Origin: Caprimulgus europaeus
Lineage: Eukaryota > Chordata > Aves > Caprimulgiformes > Caprimulgidae
Length of the DNA stretch: 64,000 bases
Direction: 5' to 3'
NCBI GenBank assembly: GCA_907165065.1
Contig: OU015533.1
Span: 26,614,578-26,678,577, forward strand
How positions within the stretch are numbered: the stretch's first letter is position 1; each line of letters opens with the position of its first letter. Shown in pieces: positions 1-47,699 of this stretch. Made by a program: the position numbers and the translations under genes. The notes under the pieces are model-generated. The model was given only the letters and a program-made list of their open reading frames with translations, did no database searches and was not told the DNA's origin.

Positions 1-3000
1 TTTACAATTGTTATGTCCTCGAAAATTCTTATTTAATAACACTGTTTTTGCTGTGGAGCTTTGATTACTACAAAGTGTGGGCAACATACACAGACTGAGC
101 TTCTCTTTCTGGTCCATCGCACAACCTCATTCTTACAAGCTAGCTCTGTTGCAAAAATATAACCATTACTACAAGTGAACATTTAGTCACTAAAATAAAG
201 TATTTTCTCTGTTACATATTTTGTAAAAGCAGTTCTTCCTATTTTGCCTGAGTTTCTGCAAGCTTTTGTGAAATGTACATCAGAAGAAAACTGGCACTTT
301 AAAAATCTCATTTTCTGGTTTGAGTTGGCAGCCTCAAAAAAACCTTAATATCAATCCACTGCATAAATAGATCTGCTTATAAGATTTATTCCTTTGTTTG
401 TTTCCAAAAGCATCAACAGTGTTATAGTATGGATAAAAGAACTACTAGCTCTCCCTTGATATTCACCACAAGAGAGTGGTTTGGGGCTCTTATTACTTGG
501 CATCTCTGTTTCTCATCTGTTTTGGAGGAAAGACGAGTGTTCCTACTATCCCATGCTATTTAACTTGGTAGACACATGGTTTTTGTTTTTATAAAAAAAC
601 TCTCAACCAACAGCAAAACAAATAAACAAAAAGCAACTATGTATCACACTGTGCTAAAACTTATGGAAGCTTAAGAAACGTCAGATGTTACCCAAAGTTC
701 TGGTTTTGGAATCGTATACCTTTGAGAAAAGCATCCTTTGCTTTCTCCCTGGTACTTTGAAAATGTATTTTGAAGGAATAAGAAAGCTTACAAAGGTTTT
801 TAGTTTTAACTCTTGTAAAGCTAAGTCAGAAAACACAAGTGTTTTTTACTGATAGAAAAGAAGAAATTTTTGTCAACTCTGTGGTGACATGTATTACTTT
901 GATGGAGTACATTTAAACTTTGCTGGTAATAAAGGGGATGCGGGAGGTATTCAGGAGCCATCTCCTGTAGGAAGATATGCAGGAAATGAGTTCTTGAAAT
1001 GCCTCAGAAATAAGAGAGTTTTTGCTTCAAGTTTAAAATAAACATGGCTTCTGCCCAGTTAAGGCTTTTAAACCTGAGGTTTAAACACTTTTACAGCACA
1101 GTGCAAAACCTTTGTTCTGTTCCTGAAGATCACCCTGCCATGACTGGTAGCTGAGCACACCTCAACCTCTGGAACGAGAGGAAACCCTGAGGCTGCGTAT
1201 GGTCCTCTTACCTGCTTAGCACCTGTGTTCTGTGGCAACGTGGGCATTGAGAGTTCATTCAGTTCTTTTGTAGACCAACACTGAGATAAGTTATTGCCAT
1301 ATATATTAAAATACAAGAATAAGTTAGTGAATGCAAATAGAAATCGTAGGATCCCTTGATCCAGGCCCACACCTGCTTACTTGCTCTTTCCTATGGCTGC
1401 TGTTGGCCTCCCCGGCTGCTGTGTGAAGGCTGCTGGGATGTGCTGGGGACCTGCTGTGATGCACTTCTGGCAGGGAGACCTCATCCTGGAGGGCCCAGCA
1501 AGTGGAAAGGTTCCCCAGCCTTAACCTTCCTGAGTGTGTGGTGCTGCTCTGAGACAGAGATGGGCAAGCTGGCTTGTGGGCCCTGCTGGTAGAAAACAGC
1601 CTGGCACAGAAAGGCAGAGCTCTCTGTGCTGTTGTCCAAGAGGATTTTGTGTGAATACTTGTCCCTTGTTTAAACTTCTGTCTAGTTCTTAAATGCAAGT
1701 TTTTCAAAGGCAGGGGGTCTAAGTCACTGTGCCTGTGGTGCAGCAGTGCAAGCAGGGCAGCAGATGGGTGCCTGATTGGGCTGCTTTGACAGGGCTGCTT
1801 TTCTGGTAGCTGCTAACATGCTGTGCAGGTGACAGAGTAAGTTTCTGAAAGAAAATTCCAGCTTTGGTGGTTGCTTTTACTATTTTTTGCCAGCCGATAC
1901 TCTCAGCACTGACCTTGACTGTCACATTCACTGCCAGCAAGTTTCTGCATCAAAAAAGTAGAGATGTGGAAGTAGCTAGCAGGGAAGGAGAGGGAGAAGG
2001 ATGGGAGCGCACCCATCAAAGCTAGAGAGTAAACAACCGGCATGGTTATTACCTCAGAACATACGGCTTGTTGTAGCGTGACAGGTTTAGACAATATGCC
2101 TTAAGTTTTTTCAAACCCTGACACGACAGACACACAGCAACCCTGGAGATCTGAGCCTTGGCAGAGCCTGTCCTGTCACCCAAAACACTCTCGTGCATCT
2201 GGGTGCTCTGGCTATTTGCTTTGCTTTAAAGTGAGCTTGCTTCCTATCAGCAGGCCACACATGGAAAGAATGAATTCTTTTCAAAGGGGAGAAGAAAATA
2301 AGGTTGTGAAGTTTAAAGCCTGTTAGAAAGCAGATGCAGACTTCCCTTGCATAATTTGGCCATGGCACCAAAACAAATAATGTATCAGAGCACTGTTTGC
2401 TTTCAGGTCTTTGGGCAGGTTTATGTGTTTGTCTAATTAAAAACCCAAGTGAAACATACATAGTATAGACACATATATCATCTGCTTTCTCCTTCTTTAT
2501 GATTGTTATATTTCTGAATTTGTTTTGGGCTTTGAGAGTTAATGCTCCACTACTTAATAGTGACAAGCCTTTGGTTAAACATGTCTCAGAGACAAGATGT
2601 GGAAACATCCAGCTCATGTCAACAACTGTCGCGTGAACCCAGAGAGGGACTGGACCTGTCATTTGTGCAGTTGCTACTGCTCCTTTTGGGCACCATGAGG
2701 TTCAGCAAATCCCCTGCCCTTCAGAGAGCAGGAATAGGAGGGATCATCCAAATAAGAGCCAACATGAAGAGTCTGTGAAGTATCACAATTGGCAAGTGAC
2801 AGCTAACATAGCTGTCAACATTTTTTACCGTGTTCCTCATCCCCAAATACAGCTTTTCAAGCCTCTCTCCAGGAAGTTTTAAACGTGTAGAAAAATGGCA
2901 ACAGTTTTTGTCACATAAATGAGATTGAATTAGTCAATTCAAAAATCCACGATCATTTTTTCTGAGTGTTTGGCTGAGAAGCCCATGGTTTTCCTCGAGA

Positions 3001-3267
3001 GAGGGCTGCTGACCCCAAAGCTTTGCCACTGACTGGTGTCTGAGCATTGCAGTTATAATTAACCTGTTTTGTTATTTTTCCCTACAAGGCATATTTGTTC
3101 AGAGGGCTGGGGATTGTTTAGGAAGTTATTGCCAGTCCTCAGATGTTTGTGCTTTCTGGGGGCGGAGGGAGGGACAACTGCTGCTATCACAAGTTTGTTA
3201 CACACTGTAAGGAAGGACATGAAGCAGCAAGTTTTAAAAGTAGTATTAATCTCTTCTGTGGTTTCAG
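1..3267 (+). other. Intron of ITPRID2 (5' partial)
   Basis: No exon matching the missing ITPRID2 N-terminus was recognised here, so this is read as the downstream part of an intron whose 5' exon lies outside the window. It ends in a usable acceptor (gtttcag at 3261-3267). The open frames present have no family resemblance that I recognise, and no mobile element was identified. Confidence 0.7.
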
Positions 3268-37769
<34,502 letters not shown>

Positions 37770-39415
37770 AACAGGTACTACAGGTAATCTTTGGTAAACT
37801 GCCGCAACCAGATTTTTTCTTTTCATATGACATATCATTGTTAACTTAAGCCTTGCTTTGTTTGCATTTTCCTCTTGGAACATAAGTGATCAAAATACAG
37901 AGGATACCGGTAATCTTGGATAGCTTTGAAAAATCAGCTGGTTTATAGTTTGGCCCATTCTGTTGTCAGCTTTCATGTAGTGATCCTTGTTTTTTGTTTT
38001 TGTTGTGCTCCATGATGACTTTGCACGTTAATGCATCACGCAAGAGAATTTCTGTAGTTTGCCTGCCTTAGATATGAATGTTATCAAAATTCTTATTTAA
38101 GCATAACAAGCAGACTTGTGAAAATCTAATTTAGATATTTGTCTTGCTTTTTGTTTTCTGTAAGGTTGGATGTAGTCCGAAATGCTGTGGGATTCTGCTT
38201 TGGGCAGCCTACACTGGTGAAAGTGTCACGTTATTTTTGCTTCAGGAGACGTTAAAGCTGCTGAGATAGGCTACTGTATTCGACGCTTGGTTCTATGATG
38301 TGTACCTTTCCTTGAGTTCATCTGTAAAGACTCAGACACTTTAACTATATCATTACTTCCCTTAAAGCATCAACAAACCTGGCTCTCTGAAAGGTTTTGT
38401 ATTTATTTGTATGTCCCTGTTGTAAATTTTTATGTAGCTAATTTCTTTGTTTAATGATGCATCATGAAACTTGAAGATTTCCAGATGTAACCAATTTATA
38501 AATAGCACACATGAGTTCAGCCTAGCTTTAAAAAAAAAAAAAAGACATAAAACCCCCCAACAACCCCCCCTTCCCCAAGACACTGACCTCTATGAGGTAT
38601 TTATTGTGCAATAACTGATCCACTTTAAGAGCTTGAAACAACCAATAATGTTTTCCACTGCTGTTACTTAGTGCCACTCCAAAAGAAGGAAAAAATCCTG
38701 ATGTAAAAATTGCTGTTAATTCTTGGGGCGGTTACTATTAGCAGAGTGGTAGAATGACATGAGGTTACTTAAAACTACTTAAAGTTCTGACACTGAAAGC
38801 CTTATCTTTGTGTAGAAGACAACTTCTAACTAATTTTATTTGCTTCCTTACTATTTGCCCATCCCTCGGTAGTAAAGTGCCTTATTTTAAGCACTGTTTT
38901 TGTCTTTGTGTTGACTGCTGTCAGTCATACCAAGAGAAGTTCTCTTCTGCTTAATGTTAGCCAAAATGCAATGAAAGTACTGATCTTTTGAAAGCAGTTA
39001 GGATGTGCAACTTGGAATGGATGAACGACCTTGCTTGTATTATGGGGAAAATGGAAAAAATCTCTTTTCCTTCCCCATCCCTCCCTGAGTGTATTTTCAG
39101 TTAGCCTGGTGAATATGCGTTTGTTCCAATGGAGCAAATTTGAAGTCATTGGAGGTTTTATGTGCTCAAATAGACATTTAGTGGATATGTAATATCCCAT
39201 TTTTCTGTGCTTGGAATCTCTTCACTCCTTGGCCGTTTCCATCTACTAAAACTCTTTACACTATGTCAAGGTCTTTAATCAAGAATAGTTTCAAGTATAA
39301 CAATATTATATGAAAAAGTTTATAAGATTTTAAATTGTGTTAGGAAGACATGCAAGGGCTGATTTCTTAAAAAAAGGTGTATATTAAACCAATAAAATAT
39401 TTATTTTGCCTATAA
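37770..39415 (+). other. ITPRID2: ITPRID2 3' UTR
   Basis: The sequence after the stop runs to AATAAA at 39391 and a GT/T-rich stretch (about 39418-39440) typical of cleavage sites. It contains several ATTTA-type motifs (for example gtatttatttg at 38400 and gtatttattg near 38597) that could affect mRNA stability. A donor-like cag|gtaatc at 37784 and an acceptor-like ttttctgtaag ending at 38164 suggest the UTR may be spliced. The cleavage position is approximate. Confidence 0.75.
39391..39396 (+). terminator. Polyadenylation signal AATAAA of ITPRID2
   Basis: Canonical hexamer in an AT-rich context followed about 25-45 bp later by tgtgtcagtgttttt, a GU/U-rich downstream element. It is the first strong signal after the stop that has such an element. 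Confidence 0.75.
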
Positions 39416-39819
39416 TCTGTGTCAGTGTTTTTCATTGTGCATACTTTACTCTTAAGCAAAGTAAGTTACACAGATTTGATTAAATAGTATACAAAATGGA
39501 GAACAGCAGGAAAGTTCAGTATTTGGGTTTCCAAAAGCTTTCAGATGTTCAGGGGACCCTATATGCTTAGGAAAAGTGAGATAATAAATTTGAGACAAAT
39601 ATTGGCACTTAAAACCAAGCTCTTTATAGTTATTGGCTCCTGTTGCGACTCCAAGAATTTAGTTGATCTTGACCTCTCCTCAGAGTTTGTCCCTGTGAGT
39701 AGACCCAGAGCTTTCTCAAAAACTTCATCCTACATGTGTAAAGGTTGAAATACAAACTCTGACAGCATTTATGCACGGCAATCCGTATGAGGTGGTAAGC
39801 TGCAGTAGGTTTCAGCTTT

Positions 39820-40235
39820 CCTTTGCAGCTTGCACGAGTGCACGGTTCAGTTCCAGAATGCCACTGGAGAAACCAGCCAGACTCGAGAGCCTGCAGCCTC
39901 CCTTCACAAAGGCACAAACCCAAAACCTACTCAAATAATCACAGCAGCAGATGCTCCCCTTGTCCCCCAGCCAGATTAATTAGTGCACTCGACCGTTACC
40001 GTAGGTCCTGTGCCCGTGTGCTACTCAAAGTGGTGTTCCAAGAAAGGTGGCGACTGTGGCTCTTGCGGAGCGATGGAGGAAAGCAGTTCAGGAGGCGGCA
40101 GCCGTTGAGCAGCGTTTGCCAGCAGCATCCTCCACGGGTGCGGCAGCCTGGCTCCTCGCTGCTTGGGCGAGAAACGTCACTTATGGGTAACATCCCGGAG
40201 TGTCTGGGGCGCTTCAGCTCATAGCTCGTAGGAAC
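39820..40235. promoter_or_regulatory. CpG-dense patch downstream of ITPRID2 (candidate island)
   Basis: By eye there are about 18 CpG dinucleotides between 39985 and 40230, whereas surrounding sequence is nearly free of them. The segment includes gaaacgtcac (a CRE half-site) at about 40171. A 133-codon frame covers it on the plus strand but shows no known domain. It could be a small CpG island, an enhancer, or an old insertion. Confidence 0.4.
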
Positions 40236-42904
40236 ATTTGATCTCAGCAACGCATAGACTAATGTTTAATATATCCTGAGAAAGGAAAATTAGTGCCAAT
40301 TTTTCATCCAGCTGATGGAAGGCAGATTTGTGAGGTTCTGGCATAATTTAAAATAAAGACATTTCAAAATGACATTTCTAAAAACTGTACTGAAACTAAT
40401 GAATATACAAGCACGTATTTTTCCATGGTTCTTATAACAGATTTTTTTCATTCTTAAAGCCACATCCAGCTAATATTTTCTGAGCGACATTTTTCTAGAT
40501 ACAGGAATGTCTATAAACTCCTGTTTAAAAAAAAATAAAATTGTAGTACACTGCTGTCATATAAATTAAGCTGAACTGGTATCAACCTCTGTTGACAATT
40601 TTCTTTCCTATTGGAAACACACCTAATCTGGGTGGGTTGCCCTTTAGTAACGTCAATTCAGCTGTAATGATTTTCTGAGTGTGGATTTTTTTTTTTTGTC
40701 TAATGATTGAAACTGCTACTTCCCTTAAACATTAGTGTTATCTTTTTTTCTGCCAGACTGCAATTTGATACAAATTCTATGCAGATTAAAACAGCTTTAT
40801 TAGTGGCTGTTAAAAATTGGTCAATCAAATTTGCTGTGAATAAAGCTGGCAGTAGTGCCAGAGATATTTTGGATGCTTTTCTAAACTTCACTGTGATTGT
40901 AGGTCTTTGTGGCTGCCAGATGGCTGCAGGAATATAAAGCCAAGGGCTGTATTTTGGAAACCCTAAGAGCTAGCTGTTTTCTGTGGGTACAGGACAGCTT
41001 CATCCCTGTTGGTAGCAAAATAGACTTGTTTTTAGCCTGCTGCAAAGCAGTAAGTGCCTATGGCACTTACTAGCTGGAAAGGTGGGAGCAGCCCCCACAT
41101 CACTTGGGTTAGTGCTGCGCTGCCCGTGAGGTGCTGCTGCCGCTCACCCACAGCACCGTGTGTGGGAGGCCTGAAAAGGAACAGACTGAAGGTGGCTACA
41201 GACCCAGCTATGTGGCTGGGGGTGAGTGGGCAGGAGGAAAAGAGTCCTGCTGCTGGTGGTTTCTGCAACACTGTTTGGAGAGAGGACTCAAGTGGCCCTG
41301 CCCCTACTGAAGGAACTAACAGGCTCTTGAAGCTCTTTCAGACAGTTGTACTGACTATGACCGTAGATTTGATCAAATAGTACACAGAATGGAGAACCAT
41401 AGAGGGAAGACTACCCTGTATCTTCTGCTTTCTCCAAAATCATGTGGTGTGCAAGCCCTTGGCAACCTGCTTTTAGAAGGCAAGTGATGCCCAAGATGCT
41501 CCAAGCTGTGCATTTCCTAAGGACTAGTTTGCTCTGATTGCTGTCTCTTTTAAGGTGAGAATTTAAAGCCTTGCTGATACAGTCCAACCACTGATGCTCA
41601 CCAGTATTACTCCACTGGGCAGCGTTTGTACTGCCTTTGGCTTTTGTGTGCTGGTGAGCAAATGGCTTACATTTGAAATATAGCATAGGTTAGAACATTT
41701 TTATTCAGTTACACAACAGATGGATCTGTTTCAGTGAAAGTGGCCAAAGAAAGATAGCATTTAGGGAGAGAGAAGAGCAGCCTAATTTGGAAACTGGGGT
41801 AATTCAATTCCCATGACTAGCAGTGTACAACAAAATCATGCCTAAACTACTGGAAAAATTTGGATTTTTTTTTTTTCAATGGGGAACAAACTGAAAACTC
41901 TGAAACCTGGATGATGTCATAAAATAGAGTAACTGCTGGTTAGATGGCTTCAGTCCAATGAAATACTTTCTTCCGAATTAACATGATAATGTCAAAGTAA
42001 TACATGATTTGCTTTTCAGGAAAAACAAGAAACTTTTATTATTAACTTAGCATAACACAAATTTACTTTAGTATTTCGTATATGACTTGAGATGTGATGA
42101 CAGTCCTTCATATTCGTGCCATATAAAAAAAAAAATCACAGTACTGTCATAATAAAAGTTGTGAAAATAACAGACCAGACATTAAAAATAAAGAAACAAA
42201 ATCACTTGATCATTCCAAATAGCTTGTATATCAGGCAATTCTGCATAGATGCTTATGAGTGATAGTGAATATTATATACAGAAACATCTTTGTCTTTTTT
42301 TGACAGTGTAAAAGAGGAAAGCCTGGACAACAGTTAAGTAACTAAATGGTGGCAATGAGAAGGCAGCACAATGGAAAAACAAGAATTGCCTCAGTGAGTG
42401 AGTAGCTGTTTTGCTTACGATTAAATCTTTGGTACAGATACCTGCTTTACAGGTATTTCTAAATTTGTTAGTCTGTTTAATAATCTAGAGTTTCTCGAGT
42501 TTTTTTATTTTCCAAAGGAATTCTGTTGTGCATTGGTTATTTGCTACAAGATATTAAGGAGTTTTAGAGTCACTTTTTAAATGAAAACATCTAAAAAGTT
42601 ATTCCTGTTTAGTTTCATGTGTTCAGCTTTAGTTTTAGATTTTGTTTTAAAAGTGTCATAAAGACAGGGGAAGTTATTTTGAAGGATTAAAGATTGAACA
42701 ATATTGGTTTTAAATATGTACTTAATAAATTAAGTATTGTTATTATTGGGGGCGTGCAGGAAAATTTACATCTAGGCATATTGTTGCACTGGGATAAGCA
42801 ATGGAAGAAAAGCTTAGCAAAAGGTTTGGTTGCTCTGAAGTACAACACACACGAAACACTTGGGAGTTTTGTTCTGGTTAGTAACAGAAGAGCAGCCACA
42901 GCAG

Positions 42905-43260
42905 AAGAAACCTAAGGTCCAGCCTGTCCAGTATCTTCACCCCTACAGTGGCCAACAGCAAATGCTACTTTTTGGGAAGAGTATAGCCCAAGGGGAGCAT
43001 CTCTGCCCTCCCACTCTCAGCAGGCAGTGGCTCTGGGATTTCCTGGCCAGCGGTGGTATTCTTGATGGATTTCTTTGCTGTGAGTGTATCTAATTGCTTT
43101 TCTAGCTCATATGAAGTTTTGGTGTCCACAGCATCCTGTGGCAATGAGTTCCACAATTTAAGCACAGCCTGCACAGAGAAGGTTTTTTGTTTGAGCCAAT
43201 CCCTGAAGAATTTCACATGACGCCTTCTAGCTCTGATGCCCTCAACCCCATGCGGCTGCA
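42905..43260 (-). mobile_element. Ancient CR1/L3-like LINE fragment (ORF2 C-terminus and 3' UTR)
   Basis: Read on the minus strand it encodes a decayed version of the LINE ORF2 C-terminus, with KTFSVQAVLKLWNSLPQDAVD (compare the RVVRHWNRLPREVVD type of end in CR1 elements). On the plus strand the text gtccagcctgtccagtatc...cagtggccaa and cctgtggcaatgagttccac is characteristic of sauropsid CR1/L3 3' UTR sequence. The element has decayed and cannot move. The boundaries are approximate. Confidence 0.72.
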
Positions 43261-46200
43261 GAGAGGGCACAGCCTGAACTGGGGTTGCCCTCAACTCCTG
43301 CTTGTCCCTACTCGGGGAGTAGCCCCCTTCCTTCTGTTCCTGATGCTTGTATAAGAAGTGGCAAATAAATGTCCCCCAGACACCTCCTCAAGGTCACCAA
43401 AGCCTGGGAAGCACCCTCCAGGTGTGCCAGCTGCACAGGTCCAGCCGCTCCCATTGCTTCCATGTGGATGCTGCAGACACACTTTGGGGATTGCTGTGAC
43501 TTCTCTAGCCATAACCTATCTTCTGAGGTGGAGGACGAAGCAAGAAAAAAGGGAAAACTAAAGAGTCTCAAACTAAAAAAAATCAGAATTTAAAAAACTG
43601 ATTCTGTGATTAGCATACTGAGCTTTTATAACCCTGTTGATGACTTTCCATTTTTAACCTGGTAGCATGTGTTTGTACACTGAGTTTTCTAACTCAGACT
43701 GAAACTGTGGAAGTTCATTCCTCTTTCATCTTCTCTGTGTTCTGAATTTTAACTTTTTGGTTTTTTTAAAAAAGTACAGTAGAAACTAGATTTTCTATCT
43801 CAGTTGTTTAATTCAATGGTATAGTCAGTCAGTTTTTGCATTACAAATTTAATATGGAAATAAGATAATATAATTTAATCCTAAAGTCTTTGTAAACTGC
43901 CAACAGTAGTTCTGTTTATTGATAAATATATTAGATTTACCCTCCTCTTGGTAAGGAAGCAAATTCCAGTATGAGTTCCTTCTGTAATACCTCCCTAAAA
44001 CCAGCACCAGATTTGGCTTCTGCGCTATTGAACTGTAGACTCTAATCAGGTTATGTCCCATTAATCCAGCTCATTCCCTATGTTTTGGATGTGTTTATTC
44101 TATGGACAGTAGTGGATAGAACCTACCAGTAAATATCTGTACATTACTTGATAGTCTAGAGAACTGTGAGTCCCAGTGGAAGACTTGAATAGATAGTATC
44201 AGTTCTTATGTCCTCAAGTAAAGGTAACATTAAACTAATTATGGTTAAAACTACACTGCTAAGGAATGATTATCTCAACTTTTCTAGGCTTCATGAATCC
44301 AAGCATGTAGTTGGTAGGTAAGCATGTCCAAGCCTGCTGTTCGATGGATGAGTACCGGCAATGGAAGTTTGGGTTAGGCTGTTAGTAGGCCAGCAGCTCT
44401 CGCTGAACGTCCCACTGGCTCTGTCGCAGCTCAACAAGACTTTCTGTTCTTCTTGACCTGCCTGTGGCAGCACTTACTGCTCACAAGGCAGATGTGATCT
44501 ACTCTACATTCTCCCACCCTTGCAGATTTTAAATTCTTCTCATTTTCTGCCTCTAAATAGCAATCTGTGTTTCCAGCAGTTGAGTGGGAGCCACCCTGAT
44601 TGCAAAGCCTATATTTAGCTATTTTGAAAGGAAACTTTCAGGGTCATTTTGAATATGTCATTGTTTATTCTTGAAAGGCTTCCATGTGATTTTAGCACCT
44701 AGGAGCAGTGGCTGGTGTAGAGCCTTAAGGGGAAAACCTGTCCAGGAACTGGCATGGTATGCAGAGCAAAGACTGTGTCCAGCCTTCATGACCAACACCA
44801 AAAGCTGCAAAACCGAATCCTCTGTGTGGACAAAGGCAGTGAAGAAAAAGTTTGTCATTTTGATAGAAAAGAGAGAAGGAAGGGACATGCTAAAATCCCC
44901 TTTGGCTGTAACAGAAAGCTCTGAAGCAGTGTGCTCTGCAGCATTTCTTCCCCTGATGATGCTGGGGCTGCCCAGCTGACATGGGGAGAGCTCCTAGCCC
45001 AAAAGCCCAAGGAAAGCACAGATCCACACATCTGTGTAAATGTTCTTGCATATCAGTGGCTACAACGGGGATTAAAGTAACGTCCTAAGAGACATGCTGG
45101 AAGGAGTGCCACTTCCAAGCCAAGTCTTGTCTGTGAAAGCAGCCTGGTGGGTCAGAGAACTGGAACTGAGTGCTTCCCTGCATCTGCACTGGTGACATTA
45201 GGAGCCAAAGCCTTAAGTAGGTTGTCTTCACAAGTAGCTCCAGCTCCCTCTCCCCACCAAGCTGATTCTGCAGTAGTCCCTGACCATGGCAGAGGAGCTG
45301 AGGCAGATCACAACCACAACAGAAATTGTGTAAGGAGAATGCAGGATGGAGACCCTTGAATTCCCTTGCCAGCAGCCTCTGTCTTTGGCTGGGGAAAAAA
45401 ATATATAAACCTCCTCTAACACTACAGGAAAAATATCTCAAGCAGGAACTGTGCTATGAGTACTTGGATAGCTTGTCAGTGCAGTAGGGTATATTAAAAG
45501 GTAGTGCTTCATACCAGAACCTAGTGAATGACATAAGAAGGAAAGATCTTAGACAGTTATTATTATTTTTTCTTCCATGATAGTTTTAGCTGAATCATGA
45601 AGGAATTTGAAACATTATGGAGAGTGCACTAAAAACAGAAGATGAGCTAAAAGGATTTGGCAGTACTTAAATGCATTTTCAGCTCTTCCCCAGACTATGA
45701 TGCAGTCTATAGAAAATGCAAGCACACTTTGCCTGGAGACATCTAATGCTACAAATTAGGTGTAAGAGTGAGCTGATGTGGTAATCCTGAAATGCTATAG
45801 CCAAGTGCACTCTGAAATATGCCTCTTACACTATTTTAAAAATACTTGTGTTGTTACAGTGCATATGAAGATTGCTGGGCAGCCAGCTGCAAATAGGCAC
45901 AGAGAGGAGAGCTGCAGAGGCAAGTGTCCCCACAGCACATTGTCGGTGGGCCTCTCTCCGAGGCACAGCAGCCCCATTAAGAATTTGTCCTTGTGTCTTG
46001 TCCTGTCCTGTCGTCTGGCTCCCTTCTGAACCTGCCAGCAAGTGCTTTTGTTGGTTTATTTCTTCATACTATTGATGAGCTTTTTTCTCAGATACCATTG
46101 CTAGCAATGACTTCGAGACATGGTTCCTTCAGACAGCAGTGTCCAGCAATCTTGAGCATTTAATGTTTTAATATTTTTTCACTATCTGAATGTGTTTTTT

Positions 46201-46889
46201 CAACTGACTTTATCATTAATATAAGAAATTTTAAGCCTTTGTAATGAGAATTATAACCTCTGTAATACACTGACATACACTGTAATTGTAGCATAATTTA
46301 ATACATGAAGTTTCATAGACAGCTATAATAGATATTTTATGGGGAACAGTTTTTTCATAGAGAAACCCAATATTTAAAATAATCAATTTATTAATATATC
46401 TAATAGCAAAACTGGAAAGCATTTTTCTCATGTTATCTGGGACTGAGAAGACAAAAAATTTGTTATTTCAAGTATGAAAATTTATCAGAGAAAAACAATT
46501 TCAGATCCCTGTGTATGTCCTCCCCCCGGGTGTGTCCCTGTGTAGATCTGCTATGTCTGAAGCTGTCATTGAAGTTAATGGCATGTCTGTTCATGAAGGA
46601 CTTGTGAAATTGGATAATTAGACTGTCCTGAAAACAACTCTCTAATTGTCCTTAGTGAAGGTGGCATATGTCTCTCTTACTTTGGTGTCTTAGATTGTTA
46701 GCTGTACCAGTAGAACTGCTGCAATTGCATTCTGGCTGTAATTGTCTGTGGAATTTTATACAGCAAGTTATGATTTGTCTTTGTAGGAGTAGTGAAGGCT
46801 TAAAAATGATTGTTTGAAACAGTGAACATCACTGTTCTGTGTGTCTCTTTCATTTGAGGTGGTGGTAGATGAAACTGAGCAGTTCACCT

Positions 46890-47030
46890 TAGCACGGAAA
46901 ATATTCAGGACTCAGCCTGAGAGGGCCCAGGATATCCTGATCTTGGGCCCTGCTTTGAGCAGCAGGTGGGACCAGGTATCTCCAGATGTCCCCTCTGAGC
47001 AGGACTCCTCTCTGGTTCTACAATTCTAAG
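46890..47030 (+). mobile_element. CR1 LINE 3' end fragment
   Basis: cctgagagggcccaggatat, tgggccctgctttgagcagc and ggtgggaccaggtatctcca, then a degenerate gttctacaattctaag end, follow the order of avian CR1 3' tails. 5'-truncated, as most CR1 copies are. Confidence 0.8.
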
Positions 47031-47699
47031 TTAGTGCTACCTAAACTATCACAATAAATCAATTGCCAGCTACTCACCATCAGCTGGAAATTGCTATGGT
47101 ACACAGTAGTTTGGATTTGGACAAGAGGGAAAATTTCAACCTTCACTGAAAAAAGAGCACTTTTAGTATGATTGACCAAATTATTTTCCTGACCTTGGAA
47201 GAAGCACAGATTTTGTATCCCAAGTAGGATTTAGCCCTCTGAATTTTAGCCATCTAAAAGTGAGATAACTAGTCTGAGTCATATTTACTTTGTCTAGGGT
47301 TAATGGAGAGAAAATGTCATCTCCAGTTAATGCTACATCCCACTTAACTATGAAAAGGTGAAACGCCCTTTGATGTGTCTAGCATGAGGGAGCCCAGGTA
47401 GCTGGCTTAAATGTGAATGTTCTCAGTCTCTGAGATCATGTGAGGTGGAACCCACCAGAAGAGATTACAGTCTAAATCTGCAAACCCAGCCTAAGGTGCA
47501 AACACACTTACCACAACAGATAAACTTCAGTTAAGTGTAGGCACCTGTGTAGCATCATCATAAAAAATCTTCCTGCAAGAGGTTTAGAAAAGGATTTCAA
47601 AGAGCAAAAGCAATGGTTTAATACGTGAGAAGAGTGCTTCTGGCACACTGTAACAGAGATGGAATTATTGCATCCACCCCTCCGGCTACCTCCACCCCC

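Noticed and set aside
2111-2662. 183-codon open frame on the minus strand
   Set aside because: It lies in an ITPRID2 intron, has no recognisable domain, no plausible splice or promoter context, and a composition expected of random AT-rich sequence.
39823-40224. 133-codon plus-strand frame over the CpG-rich patch
   Set aside because: No domain, no splice or poly(A) context. Both strands are open there, which GC-rich sequence often produces. The patch is kept as a regulatory candidate only.
43300-43570. Possible continuation of the CR1/L3 fragment or a separate gene fragment
   Set aside because: I could not match this stretch to the ORF2 C-terminus or to any family; the open frames on both strands disagree and show no domain.
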